The position numbers were made by a program, and so were the translations under genes. DNA of 64,000 nt. It comes from Mimachlamys varia. Lineage: Eukaryota; Mollusca; Bivalvia; Pectinida; Pectinidae. Location of the stretch: contig OX392531.1 of the NCBI GenBank assembly GCA_947623455.1, positions 58,198,139 to 58,262,138 on the forward strand, written 5' to 3'. Under the pieces are notes generated by a model. That model made no database searches, was not told the origin of the DNA, and was given only the letters and a program-made list of their open reading frames with translations. Of the stretch, positions 33,474 through 44,600 are shown one piece after another (positions within the stretch are counted from its first letter, which is position 1; every line of letters begins with the position of its first letter).

Positions 33474-33615
33474 ACCTGGTCTTATTCCCTTGTACTTTTG
33501 CAAGGGTCTCCATGTAAATCTTTCCTTTGTTCAAATTTTGCCCCTGGTTTAATCGATTTTGAGTTTGGATTATGATTATGTTGACGCTTCGGTATTCTCT
33601 TATTTTAATTCACAG
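33474..33615 (+). repeat. Short interspersed block, copy 2, inside the second LINE
   Basis: Same block as at 32146-32310, including gggtctccatgtaaatcttt and gtttaatcgattttgag. It sits between the linker and the RT. Confidence 0.75.
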
Positions 33616-33713
33616 ACAACAAAACAAAAGTAGAAATTCTTAACAATCAGCTTTAATCAGTCTTAGCAAAATCAGATCCAATCACTCCAGCAGACTTCAA
33701 ACAGAAATACAAC

Positions 33714-34980
33714 ATGGCAAATCACCAATATTCTACCTTAAGTAATATAAATGTAACAATTGAAGGGGTTACAAAATTACTTAAAAACTTGAATCCAGCA
33801 AAAGCTGCGGGTCCGGATAACATCAAACCCAATTTCCTGAAAGAAATGGCCATAGAAATATCACCAATTTTAACCCTTCTCTTCAAAAACTCTTTGGAAT
33901 CAGGCATTGTGCCTGCTGATTGGGAGATGTTTCCCTCAAAAAAGTTACCAAGTATAACCCAGAACCCATATAGTTGTCAGTTCCATCATGACTCATGCAG
34001 ACGACAACAATACATTATATCCTCTTCAACACGGTTTTAGACAATCTAGATCATGTGAAACCCAATTAATAGAATTTATTAAAGATGTTTCGAGTAATCT
34101 GAAAAAACAACAAACAAACTGGTGTTCTTATCCTTGATTTTGCTAAAGCTTTTGATAAAGTCTGTCACGACCTGCTACTCCACAAATTCCATCACTATGG
34201 TATCAGGGGGGGGGGGTTAACACTTGGATTCGAAATTTTCTGTCAGATAGAACACGATCAGTTTTACTCGACGGTGAACAATCTAACTATGTACCAGTTG
34301 TATCAGGGGTCCCCCAGGGGTCGGTCCTCGGGCCGAGTTTGTTCCTATATTATATAAACGATATGCCCCTATGTCTCAGAGCGGTCTTGACAAATTAGCA
34401 AGGAGGGAATAACTGTGGAAAATGGAATTTCACCCACAAAAGTGCAATGTCTTATCAGTCACAAAAAACAAAACCCCTCTAGAATTTAATTACTATCTAC
34501 TAGGACATTGCCTAGAAAACACTGACAAATCTAAATATCTGGGTGTTACTATTCAAGAAGATCTCAAATGGAACTCGCACATTACAAATACCACAAACAA
34601 AGCAAACAAAACAGTAGGATTCAGCGCAACTTGAAAGTAAATTGTAAAAGTATACAAGAGCAAGCCTGCAAATCACTAGTGCGTCCATCTTTAGAATACG
34701 CTTGCTCTGTGTGGGAACCACACATTAAATCAGACATCTATAAACGTAGAGCAGCAAGATTTGTCATTAACCGCTTTCGCAACACCTCAAGCGTTAGTGG
34801 CATGTTATCCAATCTAAACTGGCCCAGCCTCGCAGCCAGACGCAAGGACGTCCGTCTTACTTTATGCTTAAGATCACTCACAACACAACTGCAATTAACA
34901 AAGACCTCTATACTTAACACCACAGTCCAGACAGTCCAGACACTCACACACACAATCATACCAGATTCCTCACTGTAAAA
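33714..34980 (+). pseudogene. Reverse transcriptase remnant of the second LINE
   Basis: Fragments read LNPAKAAGPDNIKPNFLKEM, FRQSRSCETQLIEF, DFAKAFDKVCHDLL (catalytic Asp), VVSGVPQGSVLGPSLFLYYI, then FHPQKCNVLSVTKNK, KYLGVTIQEDLKWNSHI and RPSLEYACSVWEPH. The YADD active-site block is missing between about 34370 and 34420. At least five frame changes or stops are present. Confidence 0.82.
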
Positions 34981-35000
34981 CTGACTGCCGCAAATTCTCC

Positions 35001-35974
35001 CCCCCCCCCCTCCCCCCCACCCCCGAAGAACTGTGCCAGAATGGAATAAATTACCACCTGACTTAGTGTAAAGTTGCGTGAAAAGGAAAAGTCGACGCAT
35101 CAATCTCGTTTCATCATTTTATTTCCACAATATGTGGAACATATGTAAAAACCCTAAAAAGAAACAATACAATACATTGCACAATGAAACAAAGCGTTTA
35201 CAATACAATTTCTATCGTGATGTACAATCAATCTAGATCTGTGCATACGTATTTCACAAGTTTGCACACCAGTTATAATATATAATTACCATTATTCAAA
35301 ATAGGAATAAGATTACATTGTAACTTTACAATTACAATGACTGACTTCATCATAATAATATAAATTACTTATATATGTACATATATATTTCATACAATTC
35401 ACATTATCAATTATATTATAAAAGCACGTCTTTACATTACAGGTATATCATATACATTATTTAAAATACCTACCCCAACTATGGGTCAGGGGTTTACACA
35501 CAATTGCCTCTGTATGTTGTATCTGTACTTTATCTGTGACACTGTTTTCTACGGAAAACTAGTACTTCTGTAAAAGATACATGTAAATCACAGTTTACAT
35601 GGTATACAAACATAAATAATCATATAAAAAGAGCTAGCTTTATATTTGTTAGAAACAAATATACGTTAATTCACATTTCTTATAATTCTTATAAAAGTAC
35701 AATTTCACATCAGAAGTTATGTTATTCTGATCATTTATCCAAATTCATGTAAATATAATAATTTAACAGAAACCAAATTATAGAATAATACTTCGTCAAA
35801 ACTAAAGCCTTAATATTCTACATACCAGATCTACGAGCTGCAATATCTTGGATCATACAAGATGACCGATCCACCCTGTAGCTCTGTCTAAGAATGAATG
35901 GTAAAACCGCGTCAAAACGTAACAAAGACACGTAGACTGACCACTGACCAAAACGAGGTAAAATCTATATATAG
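35001..35974. other. AT-rich intergenic DNA with poly-C tract at its left edge
   Basis: A C-rich run ends near 35025. The rest is AT-rich with no coding similarity, RNA gene or array. Confidence 0.5.
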
Positions 35975-35975
35975 A

Positions 35976-36112
35976 ACATATATACCTATAGTACATGGAC
36001 ACGACATATACAGGTGACAGGTGACCAGAGACTCACGTGTACAACATATATACCTATAGTACATGGACACGACATATACAGGTGACAGGTGACAAGAGAC
36101 TCACGTTTACAA
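35976..36112. repeat. 67-bp tandem duplication
   Basis: Two copies of acatatatacctatagtaca followed by tggacacgacatatacaggt and gacaggtgac differ at only a few sites. The second copy runs into a LINE C-terminal fragment. Confidence 0.9.
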
Positions 36113-36198
36113 CATATTACAAACATCACAAACAAAGCAAACAAAACATTAGGATTCGGCGCAACTTGAAAGTAAATTATAAAAGTAAACAAGAGCAA
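36110..36198 (+). pseudogene. LINE C-terminal fragment, left half
   Basis: This matches 34585-34668 of the second LINE (cacaaacaaagcaaacaaaa, then ggcgcaacttgaaagtaaat). The continuation lies at 38058-38238, so the fragment was split by the transposon between them. Confidence 0.85.
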
Positions 36199-38057
36199 TA
36201 GTCCAGTTATTTTATGATTTTACCTCAAACTAATTGCAAAAGAATTTATTTTTGGTTTTTCATACAGGTTTTAGTATACATTATAACAGAAAAAAAGTCT
36301 ACATTAATCAAAATTGGGGAAAATAGTTTTTTCTACCCCTAAAAAATTGGGAAAATATAAAAAATTACTTGATGGACCATTTTTTAACCCAAATATCAAC
36401 ATCAGGTGTAATACAGGATAGCTAAAAAGCATTGTATGACAAGCCTGTTTGTTGTACAACACAAAATCAATAACAAAACAGTTTGAATGGTTTTACGAAA
36501 AAAATTATGACACCTTGAAAATCACTAAAATGTTGTTAATTTATCAATATTTCAGCTTGTGTTGGATTTTTAAGAAAGATTACTCAATCAATCAATGTCA
36601 CTATTGATTCTTGTTTTATGAAAATGTATTCACATATAGTTTGCTTATTTAAATTTCAGAAAATGATATATTTAACTTACACCTTTTAAATTATATGGCT
36701 GCTCAAAGTTTGTCTGTTGGTCTGATTTGGAGTTGATTTTAAATAAAATTGAATGATTCATCGATTTATGTGAACAATATTTCATAAATACCTTCAGCAT
36801 ATGCTGAAATGTGCATTAAATTATTTTCTATGCAAGTTATTCTTAGCAAAAAAAAAACATTTGACAAGATACCTCCATTATATTACTTGACATTAGGTAG
36901 ATGAAAACCACATTTGGTGAAATTTGACAAGACCACTAAAATTGGCTAAGTCCACGTTTTTCAACAACAAAATTGTGAAGATATTTCTTGTTTTTTGCTG
37001 GATTTTGAAATAATTTGGCAGTAATTACCACCATGACGTAGCCTTCTGAACAAAAGTAAATTTAAATTTATGATTGATTTCAACTTTAAATAAATTGATT
37101 TTTCATATTCTGATAATGGAAATGAATGGTGGGATACTTAATTTTTAATGAAAATACAAAAGTAAAGGAATCTTTAACTTCAAATTTATCTCATGAAATC
37201 ATAAGTTTTATGGTGGTTCCATTGGCAAAATTATATTTAAATCGGACAAGACATTTTCGAAAAAATATGATTTATGTTGTTCATATTGATGGACTTTGCC
37301 ATTTTTGTAGTGTTCAGGCAAAAATGCACGAATTGAAGTTTTTACCGTCAGTTATTGAATATACTTTTTGAGAGAACTTGCCAAATTAATTGTTTCTTAA
37401 CAATATAAACAATACACAAAAGGATATGAACTGATTTGAAGCATTTGCTTTTCTTTTTATCAAAATATTTGTTAGAGAAATACGGATATTGTTCATGTAG
37501 GCATGAAATAACATCAAATTGGTTCAACTGGTCAATTAAGAAGTGTCATATTATTTGTTTACATAAAAATATACCAATTCTTATTAATTAAAATTAGTTA
37601 ATATGTTTTGGTTTCAGCAACTAAGTGTAGATTAAGTTTGTTTACAGTCAAATATTTTTATATTTTCCATTCAAAATGAGCAAAAACGTCAATATTGTTA
37701 AATTAAACAAAAAAAATAGCCATTTTGATAGTGATTTAATCGTTGATAGATTGCTTTTGGTGACAAATTTTGGTTATTCTATGCTCTACTCAATTTGGTC
37801 TTCCTATACAATTAATTTCATATGTTAATTATTGTAAAATAGCTAAATATTTCACTTCAAAAACTGTCATACATGTAATTTTTCTTTTTTCTGGACCATA
37901 AAAATGGCTAAAAAATTAATTTCCCTAATTTTGATCGATGTAGACTTTTCCCCTGTTATTGTACAAATAATAACCATTCCAAAAACCAAAAAAAAAAAAA
38001 AATTATTTTGCAATTAGTTTGAGGTAAGGCCTGTTTTTTGCTTAAATGAATGGACTA
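36199..38057. mobile_element. Long-TIR DNA transposon, 1.86 kb, non-autonomous
   Basis: The ends are TAGTCCAG.. and ..TGGACTA. The imperfect inverted symmetry extends about 200 bp inward, including ttacctcaaactaattgcaa at both ends and aaaagtctacat near 36297 and 37935. The LINE fragment it splits defines the site: gagcaa | element | caagcc, giving a 3-bp CAA duplication. The interior is AT-rich and its only ORF (81 codons at 37126) resembles no transposase. The superfamily is unknown. Confidence 0.8.
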
Positions 38058-38238
38058 CAAGCCTACAAGTCACTAGTGCGTCCATCTTTAGAATACGCTT
38101 GCTCTGTGTGGGAACCACCACGGACGTAGGAACCACACATTAAATCAGACATGTATAAACGTAGAGCAGCGAGATTTGTCACTAACCGCTTTCGCAACAC
38201 CTCAAGCGTTAGTGACATGTTATCTAATCTAAACAGAT
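38058..38238 (+). pseudogene. LINE C-terminal fragment, right half
   Basis: This matches 34668-34820 of the second LINE (cactagtgcgtccatcttta, then cgctttcgcaacacctcaag), with an internal insertion of about 16 bp near 38115. It ends about 310 bp before the WASHC3 start codon. Confidence 0.85.
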
Positions 38239-38549
38239 GGTTTTGATTCTTATCATTGCTACTTGATGATAAGCATCAAATTGACACTATCGGAAAACTC
38301 GTCTGTACGTTTGGACCACGGACTTAGACTACGAGTTACGTAACTTGTTTTGTAATTTCCCGCGTCTAAAATGCCCTTAATAATGAGGTCGTAATGTAGG
38401 GATATGAAACTTACTCGAACGCACCCGAGCGATCCTCCCATATGATCCATGATCACGAGAAGATGCTAGCTATATAGGCTAGGCCTAGTTCTTGGATGTT
38501 TGAGACCATATCCTATTGGCCTATTAGACTGACAGCCGATTGATAAGTC
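38239..38549 (+). promoter_or_regulatory. WASHC3 proximal promoter / 5' UTR
   Basis: The segment between a LINE fragment and the WASHC3 ATG contains an E2F-like TTTCCCGCG (about 38357) and an inverted CCAAT box (ATTGG near 38516). Both are plausible for a housekeeping gene but are motif matches only. The transcription start is unknown. Confidence 0.4.
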
Positions 38550-38600
38550 ATGGATGCAGACGGCCTACCACTCGTAGGTCCTGGAGTGGATTACACTAAG
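38550..38600 (+). CDS. WASHC3: WASHC3 exon 1
   Basis: Seventeen codons, MDADGLPLVGPGVDYTK, with donor GTAGAC and phase 0. They match the conserved N-terminus of CCDC53 residue by residue except for a few changes. Confidence 0.93.
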
Positions 38601-41600
38601 GTAGACGTATCAATGGACCGTAGCCTGAAACCTCAGTAAAAGGAAAATCGCAGTGTACAGTAGGGTTGTCAAGCTTGACAGTCGGTGTGACAGTATTAGA
38701 TTTAAAAGTAGAAGAAAGCAATTGATTGATTACACAGGAATCGGACGTTTTATCTTTGAAGTATTAAATATTTCTAGAAATCTTATTAAAAAACAGGGTT
38801 AGACACTAACTTTATTTGGTAGCTTTAGGGAGACCACCGGTCTTCCTAATGATGGAAAGTGAGGGCCCTGACTGAAATCTGGGGGCCCAGTATCATAAAA
38901 TGTGATCAGCATCTTTCAAAAGCTTTGCTTTCATATAATAAAATCTGTGTTATAAAAATCAAGGGTTTCCACTGAATCTGCTGACTGAAAATGTAACTGC
39001 ACTTGACTCAATAACGTTGATGCTCATAAGGCCTAGTGAGCGCGACTAACAAAGTGTGAGTAGAAAGACGGAGAGTGGTTCTCTTGCTTGTTTTTATTTG
39101 TGGTCATATTTGTCTGTATTACATTTTGAAGACTATTGTCGCAAAACATAATTATACATCATTAAAAAAACTCAAATAAATAAAACACAGGTGTGGCCTG
39201 GCGGGCCACCAATATTTAACAATAAGGGGCCCGTAAGGTATAACTGGGGGCCTGGGGCCCCCGGTCTTACATTAGTGTCGAAGCCTGAAAAACAGGAATC
39301 TTATATAAAAAAAAAAAAACAGGTTTCTAGTTTGGCGAGTTAAGATTTAATCCACTCTCCATGAAATGTGAGTTGCTTAAAAGGTTAAATTTTACCCCTT
39401 CTGGATATATAGTACATGGAAAAGGAACGGATAGGTGTGGCTTGTACATAAATACGATCTCTGTCACTCAGCTGACGGGGCATACTTCTTTGGCTCAGTT
39501 GGTAGAGCTGTAGATTATCACGCTGGCCGGGTTCGATTCCTGCATGGTCGGGCACTCGACAGGAATTGTGTTTTTTCCCTGTTCTATTACATTGGTGCCC
39601 AACTTATTCCCACAGTGGTGGCATTGAGAGTCTCGAGTTGAGATTAAGGAAATCCCAAGAAAAACATGGGGAGTAGTATAGTACTAGTGGAAAAGGAGCA
39701 GGTAGGTGTGGCTTAATTGTACATGTACATAGTGTAACTTAAATACGTATACGGTCTCTGTCACTCAGCTAACGGAGCATGCTTCTTTGGCTTAGTTGGT
39801 AGAGCTGTAGATTATCACGCCGGAGATCCGGTTCGAATCCTGGTTGGGGCACTCGACAGGAATGTGTTTTTTCCCTGTTCTATTACAGTACATAAATAAT
39901 GCTTGTGTCCGTTAAGTTAGGCGTTAACATTACTTTTATTATTACCAGGGTAATGTAACTGACAAAGGTTATGTTGGTGACAGTGTTGGCCCTGAGTATT
40001 TTATAAATAGGGTCCTTTCCTAAATAAATGGGGTCCTTCTGTATAGTTTTGTAATGTCCAGCTAGGTATATGAGGGGGAAATACTGCCTAACTGGCAAGC
40101 TAGCTTTTCCAGTCATGCGGTATAACCCGGGGCAACGGTGAGCGTGGTCAGTAGTTGGATGGGTGACCGCCTGCACGTTACATTTGGTGGCAGCGTAGTG
40201 ACTCTGTGTAATCATGTAAGGCCAGTTCTCGGTGGTTTGGGAAGGTGCATTGATACATCATCATCATCATCATCATCCGGTTTAGATTATACAGGCCGTT
40301 GATTAGTTCTCTGGATGAGGGTGGGGCCTGTCCGTCTGTCGAGAGCGAAGTCTTCCTCTCCATGCCAGGCGATCCTGTGGATCGGTGCTGTCCAACCTCA
40401 GGGCTGCACGGTCCCGCGTCACAAGTTCATCCCAGGAGAGCTTTGGTCTGCCTTGACCCCATTGTGATGTACATATATGTATATGTCACTGGATATGTCA
40501 GCAAAAACACCTAGTGCCATACATCTAGCCTTCAGGTTTTGTTTTATAGAGGTATCATACAGATACTTTGTCATCATTAATTGATATCTATTCGATAAAA
40601 TATGCATTCTGCATGAATAGAAGCATCTTATACCCACAAAAAATGTTGTTGATAAAAGGTGTTTCCTATGGTTTTTGTTCAATCACTTAACTTGAATAAA
40701 TGGCGTTGGGTCTTCTATTAAGAAGGTAATTTAACAAAGCTTTTCTCTCAAATGCTAACTACTTGTCCTATACCACCTGGCTAATATCTCCCTATGCGAG
40801 CGTGTGTATGTATTGCGTGTGTGCTGGAAATGAATTGTGTTCTGTTTGTAGTATTGAAAACACTTTCTCTGAATGTTCCATGCGTATGACGATTTCAGGG
40901 ATCGAACCCCGGCCGCCTGCATGGAAGGCCGGAGTGTTAACCACTCGACTAATCTGCCCACCCTGATATGGTACTTTCAAAATGACATAAATCTTGGCTT
41001 GTTTTTCTAAAGTTACAAATTTGATCATTGTGATCTTGAATATAAGTGAGGGACATAGTCATTAGTATAAGTATTAAGAATCAAACACATATTCAAAAAT
41101 ATTTGGTAGTTAAATGCTGACAAATATCTATTTTGTTTATACTGTCAAAGGAAAATGTTCAAATTTTATTTTCCACAACAGTCACATGGGATTAGTGATC
41201 TAACACAAGCGTGACACTAATTAGTTGATTGGTCATTCAGGACGACGAAACACGTATGTGTACCAGAGTCATAAAAACGATACACGTACACAAGGCAACC
41301 AACTTTATATTTATACCAATTGGACGAAAATAACCAGAATTAATGTTAATCTCCAAATTATTTTCGCATTTTACGATAGTATTAAATACGTATGTAATCG
41401 GGGCCTAATTTGAAAATTCCACATACAAGATTCCGAAAATAGGATGAAATGTAATAAATCCAACATTATTTTATTTAGTTTTCTTTAGTGTTCAAATGTA
41501 TCACAGAATTGGATTAGATTTTGCTATCTAGGTCAGTGGTTGTATATATGTGGGTTGTAGAGCAAATAACCGAATAATAACTTGAAAGGAAATTCTGTAT

Positions 41601-44600
41601 TTATATATTTTTTTGTGGGGAGGGGGTTCAATCGGAACGTCCAGGGTATATATCTGAGTTACAACAATAAACTTTTTTACTTTTTTTTTTAATATTATCA
41701 TTAATGTGAGCTTTAGATATTTCATAAATTCTTCAACTTCGTCTTTGCTAGTTACCTAATACAAATAACCCCTGAGGTCATCACAGGTGTGAAATGACTT
41801 ACCTGTGATATCAAAGGGATGCGCGGCGGGTAGAAGTAAAAAGATGATCGGTATATGCAATTATAATCTTATATATTATATGGTCAGTTAACACATTAGT
41901 AAAGGAATACCATAGATTGACACCCTGTCAGATTTATCAGATAATAATTAAATGTACATTGCGATACACATAATTACGCACACTATACATATATTTTGCA
42001 TTCACTGGAAAAAATATGAATTTGTAAAAAAAACGTCAGTAGTGCAATCGTTGCAATGGACAGGTAAAAATTGTCACCCAGATGGAGTTTAATAAATCAG
42101 CGATATTTCTTTCTTCAAATTCCTGAATTATCACACGCAGAGATCGACACGGGAATACTATCGAAGTCCGCCTTTTCTGAGACAAATCTAAGATGGGAAT
42201 GTAAAAATTGTTTGCATTTCTGAGCTGACGTAAAATAAATGAAAATAAGAACATTCGTATTAACATTTATCTACCATGATCCTGGGCAGACCTTGTAATT
42301 TAACTCGTAAAAAGACATGCTTCATATTATTATACATATTATGAATTCCCTGTCATAATTGTACCGTGTTAGTATACCCCGTGTTAATATATACATGATG
42401 TAATATATTATGTATATTTATGGGGTTCTGATTTCGTTTGTTGGTATTTAAACCGAATACATATAGAATTTACAATAACATTTTTAGATAGTTAGATTGT
42501 ATTTCCCGTTTTTTCGAGTCAAAGTAACATATGTGTGTTGACAATGTTTTCTGTGCTGATGTCGCTTTCCCTGGTATGTCTACATGTCCGTCTCTGAAAG
42601 TGACGAATAATTCTGTAGCTCTATAAACATGATTTTTTTATGTGGATAAAATATCAAGGCAAACTCTAATACCAACTACATCACTATATGTATCTGGCAT
42701 GCTGAATGTTGCCAAAATTAAAGTATTTTAGGTTGGTAATGAGCGGACCTAATATAAGAATGTAAGCAGGTAAGGTTAGTCCTTGTACTAAGATGACGTC
42801 ACGTGACCAACGAACTCATTATCTCTAGTTGCGCTTGAGAGGTCCAAGGCGTATGACCCGAATTTCATGTCAATGCAAGAAAACCAGACCCCGCGCAAAC
42901 GTCAGGGCATGTTACACCTGTATAGAACGTTAACGTCTAATTGCTGTAGTCCGAAGGGTTCTGATTATATTGGGATGGCTAGCAGCTCGTTACTCCTGTA
43001 TGTTAAGTTGCTGGTGATTGACCCAGTCCTGCAGTATAGCTACTTTTGTGTAAATAATCTGTCCATTAGTTAGGGGATTTCTACCATTACCCCATCATCG
43101 GAAACCCGCGGTACACTACTCTGACATTTGCATCCCGTGGGCTAAAATGGAAAGAAACTCTCGTTTTCGTACTAAAATAGTAGTCAATCATATCGATAGT
43201 TTGATCCGTGACTATCTACAGCCGGGACATCAAGTCGGGGTATCCCGTTTCATTTGTAGTACCGCCTGTCAACAAAACTTGTCGATTGTGTTATAATTGT
43301 GTCGATTGTGATTAAAATATAAGATCCTACTATACGACGATTGACAGAAATATACTTGTCGTGGTCACGGTAAAATGATCTAACAGATCAGTGTCATGAG
43401 AAATGACCATTCTGATTGGTCGAAATCTCTGAATAAACTTCTATTCTGGGAAACGGAAGGTTTACGCCGATTCTGGCCCATGGGATGCAAATGTCAGAGA
43501 AGTGTACCGTGGGTTTCCGACGATGCCATTACCCCTGGGCTGCCTTAGATTCGGTCATTCTTGCTGATTTCATGATTCATTCATAATTTCTATCTTCTCA
43601 AAACGCATATGGTATACGTTGTAGATCTAGAGGTATCATCTGTTCTTCCTATACATTCACATGTTCCATTTAATATTTGTAGGTAGAGGCGATACATCAG
43701 AAACGAACTCTGGCTTTTATGAACCACTTTGTGAGCCATACTGCAAGCTTCTTGAACCGTTTTTCTTGTGTTTGTGAGGAGAAGCTTGATCACATGTCAA
43801 GTCGACTGCAGCAGCTGGAGATAACAATGAACATTCTAGAAGCTAAGGTAAACCCACTGTGTTAACCATCATATGATGCAAACACATTTATAAGTTAACA
43901 ATTATTTTTTCTAACATTAACATAGAAATGGCACTTTTAACTTGATTTTACTAACTAGTGGTGTACCATGTTCTGATTGATCAAGTTACTCGAACATTTG
44001 TCATTTAAAGCAATTGACCAATTCATCAATTACAATTTTCATGACTGACTTTTCTCGGTTGTATGGAGTTATCTCCCCTAGGTTTGTTAATATTGAAAAA
44101 TATTCAGTAAACAATTTTTAAATGAAAAAATAACAAGTCACATGTTAATTGATTAAAACCATTTATACTGCATTATATAGACACGTTATATATAAATGAA
44201 AAAAGGTAAAATATAAAAACTACGCATCTGTATACTGTACCTATTCAAATGTCCCTGGAGTTACATTTTTTCTTCATTGGGTTAGGGTTAGGGCTAACCC
44301 TAATTTTAACTTGTTATCCCACGACCACAAAGTTGGCGGGGATATACAAATGGGTTCTGTCTGTCTGTCCTTTCGTCTTTCTGTCTTAGACTTCGTAGAC
44401 TTATTACCTGAACCCCTCACTCAAGTTCGATCATCGGCGAATTTTGCGCATATTTAATAAGGCTGCTATGAACTTAATGGCTGATTGCTTTCTGCATGAT
44501 TCTTTTTGAAGGAATGATCGGATTTTGATGAAATGAAACTTGCTTGGTAGACTTATTACCTAAACCTTTCGCTCAAGTTCGATCATCAGCATATTTAATA

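Larger units (their letters stand above)
31191..35000 (+). mobile_element. Second LINE, with PHD finger and 2A-like motif, heavily decayed
   Basis: Order on the plus strand: a 5' region, a 2A-like motif, a PHD finger, an endonuclease remnant (32383-33065), an RT remnant (33714-34380) and a C-terminal region (34422-34980). The YADD block of the RT is deleted, since the frame jumps from INDMPLCL to a region that normally lies some 40 residues later. A block of about 140 bp is inserted twice (32146-32310 and 33474-33615). Confidence 0.8.

Noticed and set aside
16467..38549. Shared bidirectional promoter for TNPO3 and WASHC3
   Set aside because: The genes diverge, but 22 kb of transposon-rich DNA separates their start codons.
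39480..39850. Functional tRNA genes
   Set aside because: A and B boxes are present but the acceptor and anticodon arms do not pair well, and both copies share a SINE body.
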